From: Hypomyces perniciosus
Taxonomy: Eukaryota > Ascomycota > Sordariomycetes > Hypocreales > Hypocreaceae
DNA: 64,000 nucleotides
Assembly (NCBI GenBank): GCA_008477525.1
Contig: SPDT01000004.1
Span: forward strand, 4,216,001 to 4,280,000
Direction: 5' to 3'
Shown: piece after piece, positions 9,653 to 20,887 of the stretch
Layout of the letters: each line of letters begins with the position of its first letter
Position numbering within the stretch: the first letter of the stretch is position 1
Program-made: the position numbers and the translations under genes
Notes under the pieces: generated by a model
The model's database searches: none
What the model was told of the DNA's origin: nothing
Seen by the model: only the letters and a program-made list of their open reading frames with translations

Positions 9653-11092
9653 ATGTTTGCGACGTTCAAATTCAACGAAACCACCAAAGGCCACAAGTAT
9701 ATCAGCCGGTCGGATCATCCGTCGTCTGCCAACGACAAGGGATACACACGCACTGCCTGCGATCTGTGCCGTGCGAGAAAGGCAGGTCTCGTCCATATAT
9801 CTATAATATGATGACAACGATGATGGCCCAACCAGTCCTAATACCGCTGGCTGGCTGCATCTGCATTAGCTAACCCACTCCTCTTGCTGCAGTTAAAATG
9901 CAGCGGCGGTAACGAGGGCTGTGACAGATGTCTGTCTGCGTCCAGCGCCTGTACCTACACCCTCAGCTCGGGTATTGGAGCAGGAAAGAAGCGTTTACGA
10001 AAGGTCACCACAGCCAGCTTCAAAACCGCTAGACTTCCCCAGAAGCCGTCCTCGGAATCGACGTCACGGTCCTCCCGTGAGACATCCGCAAACACCATGC
10101 ATGATGCCCAGCCACAGATCGGCGGAGGAAGAAGCGAAGGGAGGCGCCAAACGGAACAGTTGGGCTTCCTAACGTCCCCTGCGTCATGGTCAAATATCGA
10201 CATGGAAATTGACAATATGTTCCACGTCCCTTCAGATGACAGCAGCTTTTTGACGGGCGACAGCTTTACCATGTGTCCAGGCAAGATCGTCTCCAAGGTC
10301 CCACCACCAGTCACAGACCAAGAGGCGACGCAAATCACGGGCAGACAAACATCCACCGTTGGTGCAGGCTTATTGGAACTTTTCGAGTTGGGCCAGTTAC
10401 CCGAGGAGAGGAGTTTCCCATCGCAGCGAAGGCGACCTCAGCCCAGTGGTGTCTCGCTTCCAGGAGAGACCTTGAGTCAAGGCACAACAGCTCCATCCAC
10501 AGCTCCATCCACAGCTCCATCCACAGCATCATCTGCACGGCCCCCAACGCGGAACGACGCTCCATCTTCTTCCACTACGACCACTATGTCCGGCCAATGT
10601 GGATGCCTGTTCTCCATGTTGCAAACCCTGGAAGACCTCGGCGTGCAATCATCCGCTAGTGCAACAGTCACGTCGACCGATAGTCTCTTCCTCTGTTTAG
10701 AGAAAAACATGGAAAAATGCCGCATGATGCTGTCGTGCATGTCCTGCGACACAAGCGCTTCCAGTCCAATACTGGTTATCACCATCGCAAATCACCTGGT
10801 CATCGTCGTGACTGAACTGGCCAATCGCTTCATTAACTGCCAGTCACCGGACACTGTGCCTACAGTGTTCCAGTTTGGCCGATACTGCGTTGAACACCCT
10901 GCGCTGCGGACACGACTTTTGGGGAGTATGATAGAATTACATGTTAGGGACCTACAACGTTTGATCATTTGCCTAGAATCTAGTCTGGCGGGCAAGCAAG
11001 GCTCAATGTTGGATGATGCAAAGAACAAGCTGGAGAAGATACACCGAGTCCTACAGGACTTTGGGTCTCCAGACTCTGGCATTAGTGTCTAA
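9653..11092 (+). CDS. AflR-like Zn2Cys6 transcription factor, two exons
   Basis: Exons 9653-9781 and 9893-11092 give 442 aa. The Zn2Cys6 cluster is split by the intron and reads CX2CX6CX6CX2CX6C (Cys36, 39, 46, 53, 56, 63) only if the intron 9782-9892 is removed. That intron starts GC (AAG|GCAGGT) and ends CAG, so it is a GC-AG intron; the nearby GT would break the cluster. A Ser/Thr/Pro-rich middle contains a short APST repeat (12-bp DNA unit around 10488-10525). The C-terminal half (CGCLFSMLQTLEDLG onward, then a helical segment with ANHLVIVVTELANRF) resembles the aflatoxin-regulator domain of AflR-type cluster activators. It is convergent with the MFS gene and probably controls the following genes. 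Target genes are inferred from position. Confidence 0.85.
10488..10525 (+). repeat. Short 12-bp minisatellite inside the regulator gene
   Basis: About three tandem copies of a 12-bp unit, ACAGCTCCATCC, encode the repeated peptide APST. The unit is a multiple of 3, so copy changes keep the frame. It lies in the low-complexity linker between the DNA-binding and AflR-like domains. Confidence 0.75.
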
Positions 11093-11331
11093 TATTCTCA
11101 GTCATGTATAATAATGAAGGAAACTGACTCGAAGGCTAACCAAACTACCTGACTGGCAGCTGGCATTAACATTGAAGAAAACGAAGCAAACAGGCCATGC
11201 TCAACAGATGAAGTAGCAAAAAAGCCAGGGGTTTCGGAGGTGCCCTCGTGGTTGCACCTATACACTGTGTCTAAACTAGTACAATGCAGCAGATACAAAG
11301 CTATTTCCGTTTCCTTCCCTTGCCTTCGTTT

Positions 11332-13221
11332 CTAACCGAATACCTTCTCCCGCGGCAGAGCTAGGCTGGAGAGGAGAGAGGCTGCACCGGTTGCCAGGAC
11401 TGGCACAAAGGCAAACTGGATGGCTCTTGCAATCGCATGTATGGCCGCAGCCGCCATCTCAGGGCCCGCAGAGGTAATCAACGCGCTTTCGGCACCAGCC
11501 ACAGCCTCAGAAATCTGTTCGGCTGTGGCGTCGGGGAACAGGTTCTGAAGACCCTGGCTGGCGATATTGACGAACACAGCGCCCGACATGCCAGTGCCCA
11601 CGGCGATGCCTAGCATCTGACTGACCGTCATGAAGCCAACGCTGGCAGGTATATCCTTGGAAGAAACTTTCATCTGGGCAACGGGAAAGCCGGCCTGGCA
11701 GTACGCGCCGACGCCGACACCGAGAAGGATGGTGTAGCCATAGATGTTGGCATTGCTCGTGTGCTCATCCACGGTATCTGAAGGTGTGTGCATGTTTATT
11801 AGTCGATCAAAATTTCTTCTTTCCTCCGGGGTCACCTGGAATTGGGTCGTATAACTTACAAAGGACGGCACCGCCGATGGTTTGGAGAGCCGCTCCAAAG
11901 AGATACCATGGGTAGAAGTAACCCGCCTTTCCCATAAATTGGCCGTTGATCAGCACCGTTGCCGACAGGAAGAGAATGAATGGGAGAAGGTAGAGTGAAG
12001 TATCCAGGGCTGTCGCGCCACGGGTGAACTGGAAGTAAAGGGGCAAGTAATAAATGCTGATAAAAGTTCCAAAGGCGGAGAACACTGGTGACAGTCAGTC
12101 AACCGATTAGTCCCAAATTCAGCTGTGGGCAGGGGTCATATCGTACTCATCGTCAAGAAGAGAACAACCAGTGTGCGGTTCTTGAAGAAATGCATGGGGA
12201 AGATTCGGTGTTCTAGGGAGGTGCCAATATTGTAGATTTGTTGAATGCAGAAGAGGACAAGGAGGACGGCCGCGAGTATAAACAGAGAGATACTGCGTCG
12301 ATCGGGCCATGTCCAAAGAACACCACCAAAGTTCATGGCCATCATGATACTCAGGAACGTGCCGGAAGAGAGCAAAGCGCCGATGTAGTCCAGCATCGCC
12401 AGGCGGGCACGGAGGGGGACGCCTAGCAGTGGCTGGTAGTCGGGCAGCACGATAAAGTAGACGGGAGCTGCGGCGCCACCGACACACAAGTTGAGATAGA
12501 AAGCCCATCGCCAGGTAGCTGGGCTCTGAGCGAAGGCGCCGCCGATCACAGGACCTAGGACGGTGCCGATGCCCCACCAGAAGCCCGTCAGGCTGAGATA
12601 TTTAGGCCGTTCCGTCTCGCTGGTGTTGACGGAGAGGATAGTCAATAAGCCCATGTACATACCAGTTCCACCGATGCCGGCGAGCGCTCTCCCCACGATG
12701 AAGGTGTCAATGTTCGGGGCGCCACCACATAAGGCTGAGGCGCCCATGAACAGGGTGGTGCCCCCGATGAAGAGCCACTTCGCCGAGAAGGTACCAAAGG
12801 ACTTGGACCACACGAGAGTGCTGGCGGCTGAGGCGAGGGCAAAGGAGACGCTGAGCCAGGGAACAAGTTCGACCCTACCGAAGTCATTGACGATGGCAGG
12901 CTGGATTGTTGCCACGATGGTTGTGTCCAGCGCGTAGAGCAAGAAGGAGGCTAAGAGAGAAACGACGACAAGGGCCCACTAAAAGCAAGCAAGCAAGCAA
13001 AAAAGCGTGAGTCAACAAGATCATATCATCATAGCCTGAGGAAGGGGTAGTAATCATACCTTGATTCCATGGATAGGTCGTGGTGAGCCAGAAATTTTCT
13101 CTCCGATCTCCTGCCCGGCACTGCCTTGGCCATCATCTTGTTCGTTGAGGGCCACCCTGCTCCTGTTGTTGTTTTCCATCTCTTCGCCACTTGCGGCGGA
13201 TGTCTCGAACGGAGTCTCCAT
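11332..13221 (-). CDS. MFS multidrug/toxin exporter, DHA2 (14-TMS) type, four exons
   Basis: Exons on the minus strand: 13221-13060, 12978-12147, 12084-11860 and 11777-11332, all with GT..AG introns and continuous frame; 554 aa. A charged cytosolic N-terminus of about 54 residues ends at the first intron. Membrane segments then begin with WALVVVSLLASFLLYALDTT, which holds the D-T-T-I-V motif of drug/H+ antiporters. Further hydrophobic segments continue to a C-terminal block, with the family motif YTVDEHTSNANIYGY spanning the last splice junction. Members export toxins, pigments and other metabolites through the plasma membrane by proton antiport and commonly sit in biosynthetic clusters. The gene is convergent with the AflR-like regulator (239 bp between stops). 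The cargo is unknown. Confidence 0.88.
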
Positions 13222-14445
13222 GGCGTAGAGTCAATGGTAAAAGAAGCTCTCTACTCACGAATGATATCTCCTCCTTCACTTGTAACCGACAACTTGTAGA
13301 TGAGACAGAACAACTTTGGGGCAGCGGCAGCGCCCTCAAGCTTCTTTATACTGATGGCCTTAGCCATTGCGGTTGTAAGTTCGTCCGTGGCCCTGTCATT
13401 CAGAACAGATATTCAACGTGTATTCCGGGAGTTTGGTAAATTAGTAATGATGTCCGTCAACAAACGGATGGAATATGAGTCCGATTTCAGAAAATTGTAA
13501 CTCTATAACCCTGTCAATCACCCGCAACGGACCGCCTAATATTATCTAAGCAGCCCAATCTGGGAATCCCGCAAATCTCGGAACTCTTCCCAAAATGGAA
13601 ATTTCCTAAAGAGGAAATGTCCAAAAAGGGACGACCTCCGATGTTCGAGCAATTTCAGCTTTCGCATTCTCGGTATTGTGCCGCTCATCACTGGGACATG
13701 CCAGAAGATCTTAGCAAACTCCAAAATGCCCCCAGCACACGCGGAAAGTCCCTCTACTCTATTTCCGAGGTGATACTCATTCCTCCGTCTTTCTCAGCGC
13801 AGCTTCGTCATCAAGTCCAGACTCCGGAGTCAAATAAACACATACACAAATGAACACAAACAAAAATAGGTGGAACCTTTATAATTCTGTATGAAATGAT
13901 GCAAAATCAGCATTCCGCAGTCTGTTGCGGCCAGCTGGTCCTCCACGAGAACCTGCTGCAAAGGGTGTGAAGGCCATGCGATGCCTCTTCTCGTTGGCCG
14001 CCTCGTCTGCCCACGAAGTAAATATCTCTAGAATTGCCTAAAAAGACCCGTACTTTTGTCCTGCTGGTAGAATCCTGAGCACCCTGTTTTAAGGGTGAGC
14101 CTTGACGCCTCCCGCTGCGCTGATAGGTACACGAAGCTGCACAAAACACAAACTTCACTCGCGTCGCGTTGAAGAATAATGAGACTCATTAGACACCGAT
14201 GAAAGACCGTCATGTCGTGAACAGCTTGTCAGCTTTTTATTTGTGGGCGGGACAGATATTGAACAAGTTAATGAAGACAAAAAGCTTCGACTGGTAGATG
14301 GAGACGAGATGACAGTTCCCATTTTCTATTGTACTGTCCGGCTCGCCTAATTGGCTTACTCGCACTGCAAAATAATGATGATTCTCTCACACAATTTCCC
14401 GATTAGGTAACGAAGTATGCAGAAATGACAACGAGACCATGAAAC
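13222..14445. other. Intergenic, no gene seen
   Basis: About 1.2 kb between the MFS start and the ATP-grasp stop, both on the minus strand. Short ORFs here have no family features. The part next to 13222 should be the MFS promoter. There is a small palindrome GGAAATTTCC near 13597. Confidence 0.4.
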
Positions 14446-16308
14446 CTAGCTTATCTCCCATTTTAGATTACTTTTGATCTCCTCGCATATTCTGAGGGCA
14501 TCTTCGCGACCATTGTCACTCTTGACGATGAAAAATGTGACCCATGAAGCTCTCTGGCTGGGATCCTTGACTACGTCGCCATCTTTAAAAAAAAGTATTT
14601 TTTCGACAACATTTTCCATCAGGTGGGGAAGCTTGTCTCGTAACTCTTCAAACATATTCTCGCCGCGAAAAATGCCAGCTCGAGGAGTCAAGACAAACTG
14701 CGTAATCACACAAGTGTTATTCAGATCCTCAAATGGCAGGGATAATATGCGAGCGCGGCAAGTATCGCCTATGCAGAGAAGAAGCTGTAGAAGAGCGTAG
14801 TCTATACCATAGCAAGCTGAGATGGCCGGTTGTCCAGGATAGCCGGGGGGTCGCGGATTGATCTCGATGAGCATCGTGCGCGGTTGCTCTCCTGGTTGAG
14901 CTTCTCTAATCTCCAATCTTGGCAGCCGTGTTGAGTTCCCGCGGGTCCACACCATCGAGGATCCCACTATGCGGCCTTCTAGATGAAATATCCCGTGAGT
15001 AAGTCCGAGTTTCTTCACGGATTCTAATGCTGTCTGGAATAGGATGGACTGCTCCGACGATGGTAATATAGACGGCCAGATAAGTCTGTCCTCAATGAAC
15101 GAAGCCGGCTCACTTTTACAGCCGTTCGACTCCGCAGAGCATGGTGGTGCGTCGTTGATGTCATAGAAAACGATGTCTCCATCGACAAGAGCAATGTTTA
15201 CATCTACTTCCGGGCCATCGATGTACTTCTCCAATAGTGCTGCGGAGCCTGAGTGAATCACACCTTCGACCAACAGTTCAGCCTCGGGAATGGATTCAGC
15301 CTTGTTGACTCCTGTTGAATTCCCTCCACTACGAGGCTTGACTATCAGAGGCAAATGAGATGCTAGATCGTTGGCGATGGCATGGAAATCTTGCATTGAT
15401 GTTACACAGAATGAAGGGCAATCATCAATCGGGAAAAGGTGCCGAAATCTGTCTTTCCGAGTGCAAATATCCAGCATGTCTGGCGAGTCTGTTGGAAGGC
15501 CGAGGATCTGAGCAACCTGTGCTGTTGCCACGCGATACCTGTCGGAATAAGTGGTAATGCCGTCGAGTCTCAACTCGCATTTTCGACAAGCAGTGACTAG
15601 GCGATCGCACAGTCCCTCATCTATAGACATATCAACGGAGACGAACATCTCGCGCGCATCCGCCCATGACTCCATCCAGTGGCCTGGCTTGTCGATGATC
15701 ACAAGACGCAGCCCAGATGCTGCTGCTGCGTTGAACATGTCATTGCGGAAGCCAGGACTGAACCCCCCGCCAATAACGCAGACTGTTTTGGCTGAACAGG
15801 GCTCGGTAATTGTCAGGGAAATGCTGAGCTTATTGAATAGTTCTTCGGACAGCTGGTCGAGACGGGACTTGAGGTTGTTCTCATCAGTTTCCTGGATGAT
15901 GATGACGCTGAGGGTCGATGAGAGAAGGGACGTCATGTCCCCGCGGATGATGTCGCTTTTTTGCGCTCTCAGCATCGCTGACAATCGCGCGCATGGTGCT
16001 GTAATATCGTAGATCGATTGAATGGTACGAATATGCTGAAGCCGGTATGATATGATGTCCGATCTGACAACATATCCTTCTCTGGGCGAGCCAATAAATA
16101 TGACCGCAGCCGGCTGTGCTTCCACACGAAGGGTGTTTAGATGCTGAAACAAGCGCTTTCCACCCGCAGTAATTGGGTCCCAGTAGGATTGTTCGTGTTG
16201 CAACGACAATACGAGGTTTTTGATATGGATATCATTGTGTAAATGCACCTCGAATTTGCAGAATGTCTGTTCTGCGCTGTAATTCACCTTTCCAAATAGG
16301 CCGTCCAT
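14446..16308 (-). CDS. ATP-grasp ligase (carnosine-synthase-like peptide/amide ligase)
   Basis: The frame is open from 16569, but the first 87 codons look like leader; the Met at 16308 (MDGLFGKV) gives a sensible 620-aa protein. The N-terminal half carries a Rossmann-like block (VCVIGGGFSPGFRNDMF) and GHWMESWADA, as in the pre-ATP-grasp region of carnosine-synthase-like enzymes. The ATP-grasp core includes PLIVKPRSGGNSTGV (phosphate-loop lysine), LLEKYIDGPEVDVN, and the Mg-binding MLIEINPRPPGYPG. Such enzymes join an amino acid carboxylate to an amine through an acyl phosphate. It is divergent from the hydrolase-fusion gene, with 471 bp of shared promoter, which argues for joint use. The substrates are unknown; dipeptide formation is inference. 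Confidence 0.85.
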   Translation of the reverse strand: MDGLFGKVNYSAEQTFCKFEVHLHNDIHIKNLVLSLQHEQSYWDPITAGGKRLFQHLNTLRVEAQPAAVIFIGSPREGYVVRSDIISYRLQHIRTIQSIYDITAPCARLSAMLRAQKSDIIRGDMTSLLSSTLSVIIIQETDENNLKSRLDQLSEELFNKLSISLTITEPCSAKTVCVIGGGFSPGFRNDMFNAAAASGLRLVIIDKPGHWMESWADAREMFVSVDMSIDEGLCDRLVTACRKCELRLDGITTYSDRYRVATAQVAQILGLPTDSPDMLDICTRKDRFRHLFPIDDCPSFCVTSMQDFHAIANDLASHLPLIVKPRSGGNSTGVNKAESIPEAELLVEGVIHSGSAALLEKYIDGPEVDVNIALVDGDIVFYDINDAPPCSAESNGCKSEPASFIEDRLIWPSILPSSEQSILFQTALESVKKLGLTHGIFHLEGRIVGSSMVWTRGNSTRLPRLEIREAQPGEQPRTMLIEINPRPPGYPGQPAISACYGIDYALLQLLLCIGDTCRARILSLPFEDLNNTCVITQFVLTPRAGIFRGENMFEELRDKLPHLMENVVEKILFFKDGDVVKDPSQRASWVTFFIVKSDNGREDALRICEEIKSNLKWEIS

Positions 16309-16779
16309 TGTTGATTTGTGTAAAGCGGCAAAGTGTCTAGGTTGATGGGACTGGGCAAGCAATCGGGCTACAAGGACGGGTAACTTTGAAGATAACTGGG
16401 GAGAAGGGAGGGAAACTTGGAAAGGAGTGCAATTATAGAAATGGAACAAGTGTAACTTCGTGGTATCGGGTGTTGGGTCTTGGTGTGAGACAAGTCGTGC
16501 ACAGCCTGGTTTTATTGACGGCCTTACACCATGGGTGGCCTTAATCCGAAGATCGTCGCAGTCTGCCAATCTGTGGATAGTCTTGTGTGAACGGAGTCGG
16601 TGTCAGACAGAGGGAGGGGGGCGGAAACAAAACGATGAGTAGTGCCTTTTGTTTTTCTTTTCTTTTTCCCCCTTTGGGTGCTCAATCGTTATGTACTTGA
16701 CTTAGTATTATCTCAACCGAAATCACATCTAGGTCCCACGGTTTTCTGCCCCGTCCTCATCCATACCTAGACAGAGGCA
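16309..16779. promoter_or_regulatory. Bidirectional promoter, ATP-grasp ligase / hydrolase fusion
   Basis: 471 bp separate two divergent starts. A pyrimidine-rich tract (T and C only, roughly 16646-16673) lies about 110 bp before the hydrolase ATG. CGGAGTCGG near 16594 is a direct CGG pair of the kind Zn2Cys6 proteins bind. Binding by the regulator at 9653 is a guess. Confidence 0.4.
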
Positions 16780-19380
16780 ATGGCTACACGGCCTACCTAT
16801 GCCATTGTTCTACATGCCGGTGCTGCAGAGTCATGGATTGGAGATTCAGAATCACATAAGAGTATCCAGAGCTTCTTGGGGTCAATTATTACCCAAGCGG
16901 AACATGCGTTGACCAGAGGTGCGCCCGCCATTGATGTGGTGGTAGATGTCGTCGCAGCCCTCGAAGATTACCCTGAATTCAACGCGGGCAGAGGCTCTGC
17001 CCTGAATATCGATGGCATTCATGAGGTGAGTCCATGATTTCTTCTTCTTTGAGTCCGACTACAACACTAATGTTCCGCGAAAAAAAAGCTCGAAGCAGCC
17101 GTGGTCGATGGCAATACGTCCAAGTATCGTGCTGTCGCCGGCTTGCAACACACCAAAAATCCAGTACGGTTGGCGTCAGCAATGCTATCTCGCACTGGTG
17201 CATCCTTCATTTTTGGCAAAGCAGCGGAAGATATGGGGTCGAAAATGGGCTTTCAAGCTGTGGAAAACCCCTACTTTACCACCCCGAAACGAAAGAAGTA
17301 TTGGGAATCTCAAATCTCCAAAGTCAGATCTCTCGAAGAAGATCATGGCACGGCTGGGGCTGTGGCATTAGATCTGCATGGTAATCTTGCTGCCGCAAAC
17401 ACCACTGGCGGCATGACTTTCAAGGTGGCTGGTAGACTTGGTGACACAGCAGTTCTTGGTGCTGGATTGTGGGCAGACAAGCGTGTCGCAGTTGCTTGGT
17501 GGGTATTCCATGTTCGTCCAACGCTGCAACGTCTCTAACGATATAAATTGAGTAGCAGCGGAAGCGGAGAAGCCATATTGCAGTCTGGGGTGGCGGGTAG
17601 AATAGCTGCGGACTTGGGCAGCGGCAAATCTCTCGACGATGCGGCGCGAGGCGTTCTCCTCGACTCAGCAAAGGTATTTCCACGATCATCCTGCGGTATA
17701 ATCGCAGTGTCAGCGGACGGCAACATCTCTATCCAGTCCAATAGCAGACTATTTACTGTGGCGGCTTCATCCTCTCGGACGGCGTTACGGTTTGCAAAAA
17801 TATTGCCGTCATCATTTCCTATACTCAGTCAGCACGTCTTCTACTCGGACGACATGATGCAAGCCGGGTTGGCGAAATATCCTACGATAAGAAATCAAAT
17901 TGTTGTGGAGATAAGAAAAGGTCTCCTGCTCCAGACCATGGATTTGATGATCTTCTTGGTATTCTTTTCTAAGATCTGCAAACTTACCCGCACTATTCGA
18001 GCGGTTCTGAGGTCCGAAAGCATCGGTTTTTGCACGGAAGGCAATAGGAGGACTTTCCTGTTTCCTGTCTCGCATGGAAAGTTAAATGGTGTATTTGAGA
18101 AGAATCTAATACCCAGCAATGCGGAGCCTTCATGGAGGCATTGTCCGGATGGCGGAAGTGAAGGACGACCTCAGGAGTCCAAACTCGAAGCAGGCCAATG
18201 CTTGCGGAGACAAGAGCCCTCTCAAACAAATTTCTGGGTGGAGGATCTGGATGATGGTCATTTTATCAAATTCTGGTCGTCTTGCTCTGCGGAGGACTCT
18301 TTCAGCAAAGCACAAATCTCCCGCCGAGAAGAAGGCTTGGCCGAAGATTTATTCTCTTTACCGCACATACCATATAATCGCCTTATATCAGCAACTTGGA
18401 AAGCTCTAAGAGTAATTTCCACGAAGTTCAAGGTTTCATTGCAGTCCTTGGGAATTGAAGCCCTGCCTATGCAAGGGATATCGGGTCCGATTATTGTTAT
18501 CACCCTGATCGAATCCTCCTCACAGTACTTCCCGGCCCCGGCTCCCTATCATGAAGAATATCGGGGCGATCTGAGCAAGGAATATGGTGCGCTTCCTCCA
18601 GACCTGGAGGTATTTTCGTCATTGGCCCATGACATACGGACACTGTTGAGAGCAGAGACACATAAGGAGAGCCAAGCTGGAAATGGGAATTTTAGTGTCG
18701 ACGCTCTCAACTTTGGCTTGTTGCTGCCAGCCCACAAGGCAGAAATGCAGCAAATATGCTTTCACGAACTTTTCAAGTTTCTTGGGAGCAATTTGGGGTA
18801 TAGGTTCTCGCCAAAGATCTCCTCAATGTCGAGCCAGGGACTCGTGTCGATGCCGAAAAACCCTTTTACTCTCCTCGCAGTGCCATATGACTTCACTGGC
18901 GTCTACGACATCACCACCCTACCAAATGCAACAGCTGAGCCTGGAGCACCTTTAATGGGCACTATAACTGTCTCTGTTGTATTGTCAGGAACGCCATCGA
19001 ATGGTATGGAAACCCTGGGGCGAATTCTGAGCCATTTAATCCAGGTCTCGTCGGATTGGGTCCGCCAAGCAGAACCCCCATCTTTCGAGAAAATATTACA
19101 GCGCTTTTCAACTTACTTGGTAAACCTCGGATTATGGCTAGATGGCACGAAAATAAGTGATGATAGCCAGCAAATTTCCACGCTGATTTGGCACCATACG
19201 AAGGTGGGTTGTATGAGAGTATGGGATGAAGATCTTACGGGATCGGACCCAGGTATTTACTGCTTGTATGGCGACGCTACCATTATGAGCCCGGGTGAGG
19301 GTAGCACAGAGGCAACGTTACCCAAGATCGTGGGATTTGAGTTAGACATGGGGGAGTTCTTGGAACTACTGTGGAAATGA
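16780..19380 (+). CDS. Threonine-aspartase/isoaspartyl-peptidase-like Ntn hydrolase fused to an unrecognised ~535-aa domain
   Basis: Exons 16780-17025, 17089-17498 and 17556-19380 give 826 aa with the frame intact. Residues 1-290 are an N-terminal-nucleophile hydrolase of the asparaginase-2/Taspase group: VLHAGAAESW at the start, NAGRGSALN, the predicted autoproteolysis site before Thr170 in DHGTAGAVALD, then NTTGGMTFKVAGRLGD and CGIIAVSADGNIS. Such enzymes are cleaved to alpha and beta chains and hydrolyse beta-aspartyl or asparagine amides. The reading frame then runs on without a stop for another 535 residues I cannot assign; it is soluble-looking, with FWVEDLDDGHFIKFW and a C-terminus ending in an acidic ELDMGEFLELLWK. 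Normal family members stop near residue 300-350. A missed intron with a stop, or a real fusion, are the options. The second acceptor is a TAGCAG tandem; TAG gives the family-like CSGSGE. Confidence 0.78.
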
Positions 19381-19486
19381 CGTCAAAGGTCAGTCAGCGC
19401 TGTTGCCAAAGGCTTCTGCTGTAGGTTGTGAAATAAATTTATCTATTTTACCAATTAAATCTTTATGCGGGCACGTATTTGGTAAT

Positions 19487-20110
19487 TCACTGAGCAGCCG
19501 CTCTCTCTAGATAACCTCCCAATTCTGGGGAGATCTTCATCACATGTTCCAAGATCCTTCGTGCTGACTCTTCCACCGAAAGCCCGGAAACATCCAACCT
19601 TAACAAGGCATGGTGGTCATCGAATCCGTATAACTCTGCATTATCCCTGAACTTCTTCACCAATTCCACATCAACAAGCTTCCCATGGCCGGCTCGGCCA
19701 CTCGCCACCAGCCTCGTCAAGTTGGTCTGTTCATCGCAAAAAAGCATAACGGGTATGAAGTCACACCCTCGCTTTGCAGCACAGTCCACATATTCTTGAC
19801 AAACAGCTTGTCCAAGACTATTAGAGGCCTGGAAATCCGTGAAGATGTATGCAGTCGGGTGAGTAGCTGGCTCATGTATGAGCGAGAAGAAGATGGCTGA
19901 GCGAATCTGATGGCGGAGATCTTGATAGCCTGGTTGCTCACGGTGAAGAACAGCGTCTGCGGGATTGATAAGGAGATGGTTATGAACGAGTTTAGCCGCA
20001 GAAGGCTTGAATAGAGCCGCCAGAGCTTGGGCAATGGTCAATTTTCCTGTCCCTGGAAATGCATTGAAATGGATGATGGGGAGAGGTCGTGGACTGTTCG
20101 GGTGAGCCAT
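19487..20110 (-). CDS. P-loop NTPase, small kinase-like (AAA_33/zeta-type fold)
   Basis: Single exon, 207 aa, ATG at 20110. The N-terminal phosphate loop reads FNAFPGTGKLTIA, a form common in an uncharacterised fungal P-loop kinase family. A second block, AYIFTDFQA, fits a Walker-B-like strand. Later segments (FIPVMLFCDEQTNLTRLVASGR and HHALLRLDVSGLSVEESARRIL) match the lid and C-terminal helices of small-molecule kinases. The stop lies 106 bp from the stop of the hydrolase fusion (convergent), and the start faces the aaRS-like gene with 777 bp between. The phosphorylated substrate is unknown. Similarity to zeta-toxin or chloramphenicol phosphotransferase folds is general and does not show such activity. 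Confidence 0.72.
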   Translation of the reverse strand: MAHPNSPRPLPIIHFNAFPGTGKLTIAQALAALFKPSAAKLVHNHLLINPADAVLHREQPGYQDLRHQIRSAIFFSLIHEPATHPTAYIFTDFQASNSLGQAVCQEYVDCAAKRGCDFIPVMLFCDEQTNLTRLVASGRAGHGKLVDVELVKKFRDNAELYGFDDHHALLRLDVSGLSVEESARRILEHVMKISPELGGYLERAAAQ

Positions 20111-20887
20111 TCTAGTGGCTTGTGGTGTTGATGAATGACTGATGATTGCCTGTTGAAATGGGGAGTCCTTCGGACAGAGTCATGAAAAGGGTCGCCTGGA
20201 TTGCTACCGAACGTATGTATTGAGAAATCAGTCAGGCCAAGTTCAATGTTGCCTGGCTCGCAAAGTGGAGGTGTCACACTAGAGGAAATGTAACATCATT
20301 TAACATATCCGCAGGGCTTCAGAGGCAATAGAACGACGGGTTATTAATGAAGATGCCGTGGATGCTTGGACAGCTGTGGCCTGATGCTTTCATGACTGAA
20401 TGCATTACGATAAAAAGGGCTATGTATGTATGGATCAGAGGACATTTGTGTAAGGCCGCCTGCAATGAAAGGTGGAATCCCGTCACTCGCTGCGAGTCTC
20501 ATTCGTCCAATGTGTAATTACGAATGAGGCAACAGGTGGCGTGACTTGATTGGGCTGACCCCGAATCGACAAAGCAAAGCCGAAGTCACAGCGAAAGGCC
20601 ACCAGTATGGCACGGCATCAAGGGATGCAGATCAGCCATCTGTGTCTCCTCCCTTGCAACAGTGGCGGACAGAACTTCTTGAATTGGGCACCAAAGAAAA
20701 CATAGATGACCAGGTTGCTGACAATGACATGTAGGCTACGCACGTATAAAGGCATGGAGATGGCCTGTCGAATTCCTAAACTTTTCTCTCATCAAGCTTC
20801 CAACCATCCACTTCACGTTCGACTGAAACATCTTTTACATCAGCCTTAGTATCTCTCTTCCACGAAATACCGAAAACAACTACCACC
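20111..20887. promoter_or_regulatory. Bidirectional promoter, P-loop protein / aaRS-like synthetase
   Basis: 777 bp with no convincing gene. A TATA box TATAAA lies at 20745-20750, about 140 bp before the plus-strand ATG. The plus-strand start has a good fungal context (ACCACCATG). No further sites can be supported. Confidence 0.45.

Noticed and set aside
16309..16569. 87 extra N-terminal codons for the ATP-grasp protein
   Set aside because: The stretch has no family character and lies in the shared promoter; the Met at 16308 fits better.
16309..20887. A shared CCGAA..TCG promoter motif for the AflR-like factor
   Set aside because: Only loose matches in two promoters; no better than chance without counting.
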